This document shows positions 53,192 to 62,179 of a stretch of DNA of 64,000 nt, in pieces. The position numbers were made by a program, and so were the translations under genes. This DNA is from Microbacterium sp. SSM24 (GTDB lineage: Bacteria; Actinomycetota; Actinomycetes; Actinomycetales; Microbacteriaceae). The stretch covers positions 1,736,001 through 1,800,000 of the forward strand of contig NZ_JAPDNQ010000001.1 of the NCBI RefSeq assembly GCF_025989145.1, in the 5' to 3' direction. Position 1 is the stretch's first letter. Each line of letters opens with the position of its first letter. The notes under the pieces were generated by a model. The model saw nothing but the letters and a program-made list of their open reading frames with translations, was not told the origin of the DNA and did no database searches.

Positions 53192-54229
53192 GTGGGAATC
53201 GAACAGCGAACGGATGCCGGGGGACCGGGGCCCGGGGCGCGTCAGGCGCGCGCGGCGACGATGCGGGCGGTCGTCCATCACCGCTACGGCCCGCCCTCGG
53301 TCCTCGAGTCCTGCCAGGTCGGGATCCCCCTGCCCGGCCGCGGTGAGGTGCTCGTCCAGGTGAGCGCGGCTTCGGTGCATCCTGGCGACTACTTCGTCAT
53401 GACCGGCGTGCCGTACATGGTGCGTCTGGTGTTCGGGCTGCGCCGGCCGCGGCACGGCATCCCGGGCAGAGATCTCGCCGGCGTGGTGGCGGCAGTCGGC
53501 GCGGATGTCACCGCCGTGCACCCCGGCGACGAGGTGTTCGGGTGGAGCACAGAGGGAACGCTCGCCGAGTACGCCTGCGTTCCGGCGGACCACCTCGCAC
53601 CGGTGCCCGCGGAGGTGTCGGTCGTGGATGCGGCCGCGGTGCCCACGTCCGCCCTGACGGCGTTGCAGGCGCTGGACAGGATCGCGAACGTCCAACCCGG
53701 GCAGACGGTGCTAGTCGTCGGCGCGTCGGGCGGAGTGGGCTCGTTCGCGGTGCAGATCGCCAAGGCGCTCGGCGCCGAGGTGACGGGGGTCTGCAGCACC
53801 CGCAACATCGAGCTGGTCCGCTCGCTCGGTGCCGACCACGTCGTCGACTACACGAGGACGGACTTCACCCGCGCCGAGAAGCGCTACGACGTCATCCTCG
53901 ACAACGTCGAAGCCCAGCCGCTGGCGGCCGTCCGCCGGGCGGTGACGCCCACCGGCATCCTGATCCCCAACAGCGGACGCGGAGGTCGCTGGGTCGGCCC
54001 GCTCGGCCGGATCATCGCGGCGCGCGTGCTGTCGGTGTTCAGCCGACAGCGGCTGAGGCCCTTCGCGTCGGTCGAGAGGCACCAGGACCTCCTCACCCTG
54101 GTCGACCTGCTCGCGACCGGGAAGGTCGCGCCCGCCATCGATCGCACCTACCCGCTCGATGACGCAGCCGACGCGCTGCGGTACATCGCCGCCGGCCACA
54201 CCCGCGGAAAGGTCGTGGTCACCATCTGA
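53192..54229 (+). CDS. Zinc-independent MDR oxidoreductase (quinone reductase type)
   Basis: A 345-residue medium-chain dehydrogenase/reductase. The N-terminal GroES-like domain has MRAVVHHRYGPPSVLE, VQVSAASVHPGDYFVMTG and GRDLAGVVAAVGADVTAVHP. The nucleotide-binding domain has VLVVGASGGVGSFAVQIAKA, the AxxGxxG-type motif for NADPH. Zinc-binding cysteines of alcohol dehydrogenases are absent, as in quinone oxidoreductases. I chose the GTG at 53192, with GGGGAGG 5 nt upstream, which adds a 23-residue Gly/Ala-rich extension; the ATG at 53261 gives the usual length. It is controlled by the divergent TetR through the operator array and may detoxify an electrophile or quinone. Confidence 0.93.
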   Translation: MGIEQRTDAGGPGPGARQARAATMRAVVHHRYGPPSVLESCQVGIPLPGRGEVLVQVSAASVHPGDYFVMTGVPYMVRLVFGLRRPRHGIPGRDLAGVVAAVGADVTAVHPGDEVFGWSTEGTLAEYACVPADHLAPVPAEVSVVDAAAVPTSALTALQALDRIANVQPGQTVLVVGASGGVGSFAVQIAKALGAEVTGVCSTRNIELVRSLGADHVVDYTRTDFTRAEKRYDVILDNVEAQPLAAVRRAVTPTGILIPNSGRGGRWVGPLGRIIAARVLSVFSRQRLRPFASVERHQDLLTLVDLLATGKVAPAIDRTYPLDDAADALRYIAAGHTRGKVVVTI

Positions 54230-54323
54230 CGACAGGACCGGACGAACGACTCAACCCCTGCGCATGCGCACCCAGACCTGCCGCCAGCCGGCGGACGGAC
54301 CGCTCGACTCGAAGGACGAACCG

Positions 54324-54812
54324 ATGACCATCCGAACGAAGACCTCGAACCCGCTCGACACCACGCCTGCCCCCGTGCAGGCACGGCTCGCCGCCGCCTG
54401 GACCAGCTTCATGTTCCTCTACATCTACGTCGACTTCTTCAATCTCTACAAGCCGGGCGTCGTCGACGGCATCCTGAACGGCCTCGTCTGGCGGTTCGAG
54501 GTGAGCTCGACGCTGTTGACCGTCATGCTCGCGTCCGTGGCGATCCCCGCTTTGATGGTGATGCTCTCGATGACCCTGCCCGCCCGGGCGAATCGCGCAG
54601 CGAACCTCGTCATCGCATCGCTCTACATCCCCTACTCGCTGTTCAACGCGGCAGGGGCGACCGCGGAATGGACCTTCTTCTACGGCCTCTCCATCGGAAT
54701 CGAGGTGCTGCTCCTGGCCTTCATCCTGCGCTCCGCCTGGACGTGGCCACGCACCGTCGCCGTCCCGGCCGGTGCCCTGGCGACCGCCGGTCGACAGGAC
54801 CTTCGTCCGTAG
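54324..54812 (+). CDS. Four-helix membrane protein (DUF6326-like)
   Basis: A 162-residue membrane protein with four predicted helices (AAAWTSFMFLYIYVDFFNLY, LLTVMLASVAIPALMVMLSM, ANLVIASLYIPYSLFNAAGA, FFYGLSIGIEVLLLAFILRS). The opening pattern W-x(3)-MFLYIY-x-DF resembles the uncharacterised DUF6326 group. AAGGA precedes the ATG. It follows the MDR oxidoreductase by 94 nt on the same strand and may be co-regulated by the TetR protein. Genes of this type often sit in TetR-controlled clusters, but the function is not known. Confidence 0.75.
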   Translation: MTIRTKTSNPLDTTPAPVQARLAAAWTSFMFLYIYVDFFNLYKPGVVDGILNGLVWRFEVSSTLLTVMLASVAIPALMVMLSMTLPARANRAANLVIASLYIPYSLFNAAGATAEWTFFYGLSIGIEVLLLAFILRSAWTWPRTVAVPAGALATAGRQDLRP

Positions 54813-54950
54813 ACGGCACGCTGCCCACGAGCGTGCATCCGCTCTTGGGGGAATCATCTCCCTCGGGTGAGACGCGGGTCAGGTCGGCGGGGTTACGCTC
54901 GGCAGATCCGCCACCTGCAACACGGGTGCGCGGCGATCCCGGGGGGTTTC

Positions 54951-57320
54951 ATGTCTGCTTCCGCCACGCCCGATGTGCAGCGATCTGTGTTGCCCATTCC
55001 CGAGCGGCTCCACACCGGTCTGACGACGTACGACGCGAAGGATCCGGATACCGCGTTCGCGCCGATCACGCCGCTGCGTCCGCCGGCCGGTGCCCCGAAC
55101 GTGCTGATCGTTCTCATCGACGATGCCGGGTTCGGGTCTGCGAGTGCATTCGGTGGTCCGTGCCAGACGCCGACATTCGACCGCTTGGCGACGGAGGGGC
55201 TGAAGTTCAACCGGTTCCACACCACGGCCCTGTGCTCGCCGTCCCGCCAGGCGCTCTTGACCGGGCGCAACCACCACGCGGTGGGGATGGGCGGCATCAC
55301 GGATGTCGCGACCTCCGCGCCCGGCTACAGTTCGGTCCGTCCGGGCACGGCGGCGCCGCTGGCCGAGACGCTCAGACTGAACGGATACAGCACTGCGCAG
55401 ATCGGCAAGTGTCACGAAGTGCCGGTGTGGGAGACGAGCCCGATGGGGCCGTTCGACCGCTGGCCGACCGGCAGCGGCTTCGAGTACTTCTACGGCTTCG
55501 TCGCCCCGGAAACGAACCAGTACTATCCCGCGCTGTACGACGGAACGACCGCGATCGACCCGCCGAAGAGTCCCGAAGAGGGCTATCACCTGACGGAGGA
55601 TCTCGCCGACAAGGCGATCACCTGGATCGGTCAGCAGAAGTCGCTGATGCCCGACAAGCCGTTCTTCATGTACTTCGCACCCGGCGCGACCCATGCTCCT
55701 CACCACGCCCCCAAGGACTTCATCGACAAGTACAAGGGTCAGTTCGATCAGGGCTGGGATGCGGTTCGCGAGGAGTCGCTCGGCCGCCAGAAGAAGCTCG
55801 GCGTGATCCCGCCGGACGCTGAGCTCACCGCCCGGCATGACGAGATCCAGGCCTGGGCGGACGTGCCGGACGACCTCAAGCCGGTTCTCGCACGCCAGAT
55901 GGAGGTGTACGCGGCGTTCATGGAGCACACGGACTTCCAGGTCGGTCGCGTCATCGACGCTCTGGAGGACCAGGGGATCCTCGACGAAACCCTCGTCTTC
56001 GTGATGATCGGCGACAACGGCGCGAGCGCCGAGGGCACGCCCAACGGCACGTTCAACGAGATGATCTCGCTCAACGGCGCCGCTGCGATGGAGACGACGG
56101 AGTTCATGGCGGAGCGGATCGACGGCTTCGGCACACCCGCCGCGTACAACCACTACGCGGTCGGCTGGGCACACGCCATGGATGCACCGTTCCAATGGAC
56201 CAAGCAGGTCGCCTCGCACTTCGGCGGCACCCGCAACGGAACGATCGTGCGCTGGCCCGAAGGCATCAAGGCCAAGGGCGAGGTGCGCCAGCAGTTCCAT
56301 CACATCATCGACGTGGCCGCGACGGTGCTGGATGTCGCCGGCCTTCCGGAGCCCGCTTTCGTCAACGGCATCCAGCAGATGCCGCTGCACGGGGTCAGCA
56401 TGGCGTACTCGTTCGATGATGCGGGGGCGCCTGAAGCGCGTGAGACGCAGTACTTCGAGATGTTCTGCAACCGGGGGATCTACCACAAGGGCTGGACGGC
56501 GGTCACCCGCCACAGCAACCCGTGGGCGTTCAACGCCACCCAGCCCGCACTCGACGACGACGTATGGGAGCTGTATGACACCAGCACCGACTGGACCCAG
56601 GCGCACGATCTCGCCGCGGAAATGCCCGAGAAGCTGGCGGAGCTGCAACGACTGTGGCTGATCGAAGCCGTCAAGTACAACGTGCTGCCCCTGGATGACC
56701 GGCGCATCGAAAGATTCAACTCCGACCTCGCCGGGCGCCCAGTGCTGATCAAGGGCAACACGCAGATGCTGTACGGCGGGATGCACCGACTCAGCGAGAA
56801 CTCCGTGCTCAACCTGAAGAACAAGTCCCACGCGGTCACCGCCGAGGTCGTGATTCCGGACGGAGGAGCCGAGGGCGTCATCGTGGCACAGGGCGGAGAG
56901 TTCGCCGGCTGGTCGCTCTACCTTCACGAAGGCAAGCTCAAGTACTGTCACAACTTCGCCGGACTCCAGCACTTCTACGCGACCGCGGAGTCGGCGGTCC
57001 CGTCGGGCACGCATCAGGTGCGGATGGAGTTCACCTATGACGGCGGCGGACTCGGCAAGGGCGGACTGAGCGAGCTGTACGTCGACGGCACCAAGGTCGG
57101 CGAGGGACGGGTCGAGGCGACCGTCCCGATGCTGTTCTCGGGTGACGAGACCTGCGACGTCGGCTACGACTCCGGCACAGCGGTGAGCGAGGACCACACC
57201 AGCGCCACCAGTCGCTTCACCGGCAAGGTCACCTGGGTGCAGCTCGACGCCGGCGTCGACGACCACGACCACCTCGTCTCGCCCGACGAACGCTGGCGAG
57301 TGGCGATGGCCCTGCAGTAG
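54951..57320 (+). CDS. Long arylsulfatase with C-terminal beta domain, copy 2
   Basis: A 789-residue paralogue of the sulfatase at 40827, with the same architecture. VLIVLIDDAGFGSASAFGG provides metal ligands. The core TALCSPSRQALLTGRNHH has Cys95 for formylglycine formation. This copy has PSR where the other has PTR. The Lys/His block reads IGKCHEVPVW, with Cys where Trp is usual, and FVMIGDNGASAEG supplies later metal ligands. The C-terminal sandwich reads VIVAQGGEFAGWSLYLHEGK, LKYCHNFAG and LYVDGTKVGEGRVE. The chosen ATG has GGGGGG 4 nt upstream. No signal peptide is seen. The substrate is unknown; such enzymes act on sulfate esters of sugars, lipids or aryl compounds. Confidence 0.92.
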   Translation: MSASATPDVQRSVLPIPERLHTGLTTYDAKDPDTAFAPITPLRPPAGAPNVLIVLIDDAGFGSASAFGGPCQTPTFDRLATEGLKFNRFHTTALCSPSRQALLTGRNHHAVGMGGITDVATSAPGYSSVRPGTAAPLAETLRLNGYSTAQIGKCHEVPVWETSPMGPFDRWPTGSGFEYFYGFVAPETNQYYPALYDGTTAIDPPKSPEEGYHLTEDLADKAITWIGQQKSLMPDKPFFMYFAPGATHAPHHAPKDFIDKYKGQFDQGWDAVREESLGRQKKLGVIPPDAELTARHDEIQAWADVPDDLKPVLARQMEVYAAFMEHTDFQVGRVIDALEDQGILDETLVFVMIGDNGASAEGTPNGTFNEMISLNGAAAMETTEFMAERIDGFGTPAAYNHYAVGWAHAMDAPFQWTKQVASHFGGTRNGTIVRWPEGIKAKGEVRQQFHHIIDVAATVLDVAGLPEPAFVNGIQQMPLHGVSMAYSFDDAGAPEARETQYFEMFCNRGIYHKGWTAVTRHSNPWAFNATQPALDDDVWELYDTSTDWTQAHDLAAEMPEKLAELQRLWLIEAVKYNVLPLDDRRIERFNSDLAGRPVLIKGNTQMLYGGMHRLSENSVLNLKNKSHAVTAEVVIPDGGAEGVIVAQGGEFAGWSLYLHEGKLKYCHNFAGLQHFYATAESAVPSGTHQVRMEFTYDGGGLGKGGLSELYVDGTKVGEGRVEATVPMLFSGDETCDVGYDSGTAVSEDHTSATSRFTGKVTWVQLDAGVDDHDHLVSPDERWRVAMALQ

Positions 57321-57557
57321 GGCCAGGAGCACGTCGAGCGATATGGCGCTGCCGAGTTGGAACGACGGTCCGGCGAGACAGGACACGGTCCACGGCAGGG
57401 TGGATGGCGCGTGAGTGCGCGGGACGTCATCGACGACGTTCCGCATCTGCCTTGACGGGCCGGCAGCTTCCAACGGCGATGGCTCCGCGAGCTGGTGCGC
57501 GCGGAGCCATCGCGGTCTCGTGACTGCCGTCGCCAGGCGGCAGCACGCGGACGTGAC

Positions 57558-57944
57558 CTACGAGGCGAGCGCCTTCGCCTTGAGGGCGTCGTACTCCGCC
57601 TGCGTGATGGCGCCGGAGTCGAGGAGCTTCTTGGCCGACTCGATCTCGCTGGACGGTGAGGAGCTTCCGGCGACGCTGCGGATGTAGCTGTCGGCCTCGC
57701 TCTGCGCCTGGCCCCTGCGCTCCAGCTCGCGCTGGGTCATGCCGCGACCACGGGCGATCAGATAGATCAGCGCGGCCAGGAACGGCAGGACGACCAGGAA
57801 GATCACCCAGAGGGCCTTGCCCCAACCGTTCAGCGTGTGGTCGCGGAACAGGTCCACGATGATCGTGATGAAGATCCAGATGCAGGCGAACAGGACGTAG
57901 AACCAGAAGATCCACAGGAGGAAGTCCCAAATGCTGCCGGTCAT
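57558..57944 (-). CDS. PLDc_N / SHOCT-domain small membrane protein
   Basis: A 128-residue protein. Two membrane helices come first (FLLWIFWFYVLFACIWIFIT and GKALWVIFLVVLPFLAALIY), the pattern of the PLDc_N family (phospholipase D nuclease N-terminal-like). A basic loop (RGRGMTQRELERRGQAQSEA) leads to a C-terminal SHOCT helix pair (EIESAKKLLDSGAITQAEYD then ALKAKALAS), thought to mediate oligomerisation. Such proteins are common in actinobacteria, and their role is unknown. It is transcribed divergently from the SQR-like gene. Confidence 0.88.
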   Translation of the reverse strand: MTGSIWDFLLWIFWFYVLFACIWIFITIIVDLFRDHTLNGWGKALWVIFLVVLPFLAALIYLIARGRGMTQRELERRGQAQSEADSYIRSVAGSSSPSSEIESAKKLLDSGAITQAEYDALKAKALAS

Positions 57945-57970
57945 GGTCTGCACCGTCTTTCGTTCGGTCG

Positions 57971-57985
57971 GTGTGACGGTCACAC
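57971..57985. promoter_or_regulatory. Candidate operator between divergent genes
   Basis: GTGTGACGGTCACAC is a perfect 7-bp palindrome with a single central base, 27 nt upstream of the SHOCT-protein start. The inner TGTGA-CGG-TCACA recalls GntR/CRP-type half-sites, but the spacing is not that of CRP. The binding protein is unknown. Confidence 0.45.
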
Positions 57986-58158
57986 ACGACGTGGGTGTAC
58001 TGCGTCGAACCCCAAGATAGGGCTGCCGCGATTTCCCGTCCTCATACCGTGCGGGTGAGTTCGTTCCGGGCGTGCGGTCGCGCTGGTGCTTGAGGCCCCG
58101 CGCAAGATCCGTTGTCAACCCGTTTGCCGCCCACCACCCGCGAGTGTGCACTGGGGAG

Positions 58159-59361
58159 ATGGAGTCCCACCCCCGGCATCATCGAATCCTCATCATCGGC
58201 GGCGGCAACGGCGGTCTGTCGATCGCCGGGCGCCTCCGCCGGGGCGGCGTGACGGACATCGCGGTCGTCGAGCCGCGCGATGACCACGTCTTCGCGCCCT
58301 TCCAGTCCCACATCGCCGGGGGTCTGGTGCGCGCGTCTCAGGCGGTGCGACGACAGGCGGACGTCACACCCCGGGGTGTCGCCTGGATTCGTGACCGCGT
58401 CGTCGAGGTCGACCCAGCGGCTCAGACGGTCGTGCTCGGGTCCGGTGAGGCGGTCGAGTACGAGCATCTCGTTGTCGCCGTCGGACTCGAGACCAGATAC
58501 GACTCGGTGCCCGGGCTGGCAGAGGCGATGCAGCGTCCGGACGGAGTGTCGAGCTACACATTCGAGCTGGCCGCGAAAGCATCGCCCGCACTGCGGGATC
58601 TGCGGACGGGCACGGTGATCTTCGTCCAGCAGCCCGAACCCGCCTCCGCGGCGGGCGTCGCGCAGAAGCCGATGTATCTGGCCTGCGACTGGTGGAGGCG
58701 GATCGGCCGTCTCAGCGACATCCGGGTCGTCTTCGTCACTCCCGAGCCCTCGGCGTTCCCCGTCCCCGCGATCAGCGACGAACTCCAGCGAAAGCTCGAC
58801 GAGTACGGAGTCGAGACCCGTTTCGGCGCCGACCTGCGTGAAGTCCGTCCCGAGCGGAACGAGATCGTGGTCGAGCGCGGCGCGGAGACCGAGGTGATCG
58901 CGTACGACCTGCTGCACGCGGCGCCACCGCAGTCGCCGCCCGACTGGATCGCGGCCTCGGGGCTCGCCGACGACGACGACCCGCACGGGTTCGTCGCGGT
59001 CGATCCGAGCACTCTGCGGTCGCAGAGCTTCGCGAACGTCTGGGCGCTGGGGGATGCTGCCTCCGTCGACACGCTGCGCTCGGGCGGCGCGATCCGCACC
59101 CAGGCGAAGATCCTCACCCGCAACCTCCTCGCCGTCCTCGCAGGCGACCAGCCGGCCGCGCGGTACGACGGGTACACGGTGTGCCCCATCACCGTCAGCC
59201 GTCACACCGTGGTGTTCGCCGAGTTCGATCGCGACCTGCGCCTCGCGCCGACCGTTCCCGGCTGGAAGACCCTCTACCGCGAGCGGCGGTTCTCGTTCGT
59301 GCTCGATCGGTACGTGCTCCCGTGGGTGTACTGGCATCTGATCCTGCAGGGTCGCGCATAG
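58159..59361 (+). CDS. Sulfide:quinone oxidoreductase-like flavoprotein
   Basis: A 400-residue FAD protein. IIGGGNGGLSIAGRLRRGG binds FAD. Segments VEPRDDHVFAPFQSHIAGGL, AQKPMYLACDWWRR, YDLLHAAPPQSPPDWIAASG, NVWALGDAASVDTLRSGGAI and RYDGYTVCPITVSRHTVVFA follow type II (mitochondrial-type) SQR closely, and the C-terminal membrane-contact helix LPWVYWHLILQG is present. SQR uses two redox cysteines: the one in DGYTVCP is present, but the partner in the usual KCAGAPQK is replaced (SAAGVAQK). The enzyme may therefore not oxidise sulfide as the family does. The ATG has GGGGAG directly adjacent, so an in-frame GTG at 58144 is an alternative start. Confidence 0.88.
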   Translation: MESHPRHHRILIIGGGNGGLSIAGRLRRGGVTDIAVVEPRDDHVFAPFQSHIAGGLVRASQAVRRQADVTPRGVAWIRDRVVEVDPAAQTVVLGSGEAVEYEHLVVAVGLETRYDSVPGLAEAMQRPDGVSSYTFELAAKASPALRDLRTGTVIFVQQPEPASAAGVAQKPMYLACDWWRRIGRLSDIRVVFVTPEPSAFPVPAISDELQRKLDEYGVETRFGADLREVRPERNEIVVERGAETEVIAYDLLHAAPPQSPPDWIAASGLADDDDPHGFVAVDPSTLRSQSFANVWALGDAASVDTLRSGGAIRTQAKILTRNLLAVLAGDQPAARYDGYTVCPITVSRHTVVFAEFDRDLRLAPTVPGWKTLYRERRFSFVLDRYVLPWVYWHLILQGRA

Positions 59362-59461
59362 AGCGGCGACGTCGCGGCCGGCATCCCCGCGCCCGCCGAT
59401 GGTGCTGAAGCGGATCGGGTCGCATACCATTCGAGGAGCCCCCGGCCCGAGATGGGAACCC

Positions 59462-60274
59462 ATGACTGGCGTCGCGACATCCGACGTTCTGCAGCGCAAC
59501 AATGTGCGCGTCTCTGGCGACCCCGCGGGGCGCGTGATCATGTTCGCCCACGGGTTCGGATGCAGCCAGGAGACGTGGGGGCTCGTCGCGCCCGAGTTCG
59601 AGCGCGACCATCGCGTCGTCCTGTTCGACTACATCGGCGCAGGCGGCTCCGACCGCGGCGCATACCGCCGCGGCAAGTACGCCTCGCTCGACGGCTACGC
59701 GACCGACGTGCTCGAGATCCTGGATGCGCTGGACGCGACCGACGTCGTGTTCGTCGGGCACTCGGTGAGCGCGATGATCGGCGTGCTGGCCTCGAACCGT
59801 GAACCGGCGCGCTTCGGCGCGCTGATCCTGGTCGGGCCGTCGCCGCGGTACACGAACGACGGAGGCTACGGCGGCGGGTTCGAGCGTGCCGACATCGATG
59901 CGCTCCTGGACTCGCTCGACGCGAACTTCGCCGCGTGGGCTCACGCGACGGCGCCGATGATCATGGGCACGCCCGACCGTCCCGAGCTCGGTGAGCAGCT
60001 CGCCGAGAGCTTCTGCCGGTTCGACCCGGAGATCGCGCGCGACTTCGCGCGCGTCACCTTCCTCTCGGACAATCGCGACGACCTCGGAGCGGTGACAGTG
60101 CCCACGCTCATCCTGCAGTGCACTGCGGACGCGATCGCCCCCGCGGAGGTCGGGCGATTCGTCCATGAGGCGATTCCGGGCAGTCGCCTGCGACTGCTCC
60201 AGGCGACGGGGCACGTGCCGATCCTGTCCGCCGCAGACGAGGTCATCACGGAGATCCGGCAGTTCCTCACGTGA
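59462..60274 (+). CDS. RsbQ-like alpha/beta hydrolase (PAS partner)
   Basis: A 270-residue alpha/beta hydrolase that follows Bacillus RsbQ almost from end to end: LQRNNVRVSGDPAGRVIMFA, HGFGCSQETWGLVAPEFERD, HRVVLFDYIGAGGSD, YASLDGYATDVLEILDALD and VGPSPRYTNDGGYGGGFE. The triad is Ser101 in VGHSVSAMIG, Asp in QCTADAIAP and His in ATGHVPIL. RsbQ is a hydrolase that passes a small-molecule signal to the PAS domain of RsbP and is related to plant karrikin/strigolactone receptors. The next gene, overlapping by 4 nt, encodes a PAS protein with a different output, a diguanylate cyclase. The signal molecule is unknown. Confidence 0.92.
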   Translation: MTGVATSDVLQRNNVRVSGDPAGRVIMFAHGFGCSQETWGLVAPEFERDHRVVLFDYIGAGGSDRGAYRRGKYASLDGYATDVLEILDALDATDVVFVGHSVSAMIGVLASNREPARFGALILVGPSPRYTNDGGYGGGFERADIDALLDSLDANFAAWAHATAPMIMGTPDRPELGEQLAESFCRFDPEIARDFARVTFLSDNRDDLGAVTVPTLILQCTADAIAPAEVGRFVHEAIPGSRLRLLQATGHVPILSAADEVITEIRQFLT

Positions 60275-61644
60275 GCGGTGAAGCGGTGGGGGACTGGTTC
60301 GACGGCGCCCCCTGCGGGCTGGTGGCGACCTCCTTCGACGGCGTGGTCGTCGCGGCGAACGAGACCTTCCTCTCGTGGACCGGCTTCACACTCGAAGAGC
60401 TTGAAGGGCGTGTCTTCGCCTCCCTGCTGGATCCGGGCAGCCGGCTGTTCTTCGACACCCGCCATACTCAGGTGCTGCACCTGCGCGGGGCGGTGGACGA
60501 AGTCGCCCTCGTACTCCAGAAGGCCGACGGCGGGCGGATGCCGGTCCTCATCAACTCCGTGCGTGACACCTCCACGGGGATCGACCGCATCGCGGTGTTC
60601 AACGCCACCGAGCGCGCGCGCCATGAGCGCGACCTGCTGGAGGCGAAGCGCCTCGCGGAGTCCTCCGAGCAGCGCGTCCGCATCCTGCAGGATGTCTCGA
60701 GCGCATTCGGGGTCACCGCGACGGACCAGGAGGTCGCACAGTCGTTCGCCGCGGTCGCCGGCGATGCGTTCGCGGCCCGCGAGACGGCCGTGCTTCTCTG
60801 GCAGGAGGACGGGGAGCTCATGCTCATGGGCGGAACCAATCCGCTCGCCGGGAAGATCAGCCCGGTTCCCTCCCTGCGGTACACCGCCGAGGTGACGGTC
60901 GTGCACGCCGAGGATGATCAGCAGGAGTTTCCCGAGCTGGCGGCCGCGATGCGCGACACGCGCCTGGCCTCGCTCAGCGTCACGCCCCTGATCGCGGACG
61001 GTGAGCGTCTCGGCGTGCTGGTGTGCTTCTTCGCCCGACGCGCCGACTTCGACGAGCACTACCTCGAGCTCCAGCAGGCGCTCGGCCGGCAGGCATCCCA
61101 GACTCTCGTTCGCGTGCGGCTGCAACGCCGGCTCGCCTTTCTCGCCGTCCACGATCAGCTCACCGGCGTCGGCAATCGTCAGCTGCTCCAGTCGACGATC
61201 GACGAGGTGGTCAAGACATCTGCCGCGTCTGCGCAGCCGCTGTCGGTGCTCTTCCTCGACATCGACGACTTCAAGAGCATCAACGACGCGTTCGGGCATG
61301 CCGTCGGCGACCTCGTCCTCGTCGAGCTGGCCACGAGATTGCGCGACAGTCTTCGCGTCACCGATGTCGTCGGCCGGATGGGCGGAGACGAGTTCGTCGC
61401 CATCTGTCCGAACACCGACATCGAAGCCGCAGAGCACGTCGCCGAACGCGTGCTCGAGACCTGCCGCACGCCGATCACGGCGCCCGACGGCATCATCTCG
61501 GCATCGGTGAGCGTCGGAGTCACCGTCTACCGCCCCGGGACCGACCCCATCCCGAGTGCCCCGCAGCTGCTCACCAGCGCCGACGCCGCGATGTACGACT
61601 CGAAGCGCAGCGGCAAGAACCGCTTCACGGTGACCACGCCGTAG
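60271..61644 (+). CDS. PAS-GAF-GGDEF diguanylate cyclase
   Basis: A 457-residue cytoplasmic protein. Domains in order: PAS (about 5-115; APCGLVATSFDGVVVAANET, FLSWTGFTLEELEGRVFASL), GAF (about 130-290; VSSAFGVTATDQEVAQSFAA, ARETAVLLWQEDG) and GGDEF (about 295-457; HDQLTGVGNRQLLQSTIDEV, FLDIDDFKSINDAFGHAVGD, VVGRMGGDEFVAICPNT). The intact GGDEF signature and DxxD metal site predict cyclic-di-GMP synthesis. GTG starts inside the RsbQ-like gene's stop (GTGA), so both proteins are coupled. By analogy with RsbQ-RsbP, the hydrolase should feed its product to the PAS domain. RsbP's PP2C phosphatase output is replaced here by a cyclase. Confidence 0.93.
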   Translation: MSGEAVGDWFDGAPCGLVATSFDGVVVAANETFLSWTGFTLEELEGRVFASLLDPGSRLFFDTRHTQVLHLRGAVDEVALVLQKADGGRMPVLINSVRDTSTGIDRIAVFNATERARHERDLLEAKRLAESSEQRVRILQDVSSAFGVTATDQEVAQSFAAVAGDAFAARETAVLLWQEDGELMLMGGTNPLAGKISPVPSLRYTAEVTVVHAEDDQQEFPELAAAMRDTRLASLSVTPLIADGERLGVLVCFFARRADFDEHYLELQQALGRQASQTLVRVRLQRRLAFLAVHDQLTGVGNRQLLQSTIDEVVKTSAASAQPLSVLFLDIDDFKSINDAFGHAVGDLVLVELATRLRDSLRVTDVVGRMGGDEFVAICPNTDIEAAEHVAERVLETCRTPITAPDGIISASVSVGVTVYRPGTDPIPSAPQLLTSADAAMYDSKRSGKNRFTVTTP

Positions 61645-61818
61645 CCGCATGACCCCGTTCGCACGCGCGGGCTCCCGTCAACCCCTCGTTTCGTCGCCCC
61701 GGGCGTGGGATCATCGATTGATGTCGGGCGGGTCTCCCGCCCGAAGAGAATGACAACGGCCGAGAATCGGCTGCAGCCCCCAGGACCCCGGTGCTGATCC
61801 CGTTCGAGAGGATCCATC

Positions 61819-62172
61819 GTGGGGAAGTTCATCTACGACTCGACCGTCAAGGTCGACTTCGACGACCGCCTGCTTGCGCACCTTCAGATCGTGATCGGAG
61901 CCAAGGTGCGCCGCGGCGAGGGGTTCCACTTCACCTGGAAGGACGAGGCCAGCATCGGCAACGGACGCACCATGGTGTGGGTGCACCCGCGCGTCTCCCT
62001 GGTCTACAAGTTCTACGGCAGCAGGCATCCGGAGATCAATCGCGCGTGGGTCGAAGCGCTGATGTACACCGCCAACGCGCCCACCGGGCTCTACCCCGTT
62101 GCGGAGCCTCCCGAGGGGGTGACCGCGATCACCGCTCGGCAGGATGCCCGGGTCGGCGAGAGGACGCATTGA
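61819..62172 (+). CDS. Small conserved Microbacteriaceae protein (DUF7882-like)
   Basis: A 117-residue protein with the pattern of a family often mislabelled as ATP-dependent DNA ligase: MGKFIYDSTVKVDFDDRLLA, HLQIVIGAKVRRGEGFHFTW, SIGNGRTMVWVHPRVSLVYK and FYGSRHPEINRAWVEALMYT. It has no ligase motif, so that name should not be used. It is compact and all in one domain, with no membrane segment. The GTG start with AGAGGATCCATC upstream is the family's normal N-terminus. Its function is unknown. Confidence 0.85.
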   Translation: MGKFIYDSTVKVDFDDRLLAHLQIVIGAKVRRGEGFHFTWKDEASIGNGRTMVWVHPRVSLVYKFYGSRHPEINRAWVEALMYTANAPTGLYPVAEPPEGVTAITARQDARVGERTH

Positions 62173-62179
62173 GCTCCGG

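Noticed and set aside
54879..57473. 864-codon minus-strand frame opposite the second sulfatase
   Set aside because: Antisense shadow; no ribosome site, no domain, and the plus strand carries the sulfatase core signature.
61819..62172. ATP-dependent DNA ligase
   Set aside because: This family is sometimes given that name, but there is no KxDG nucleotidyltransferase motif and the protein has only 117 residues.
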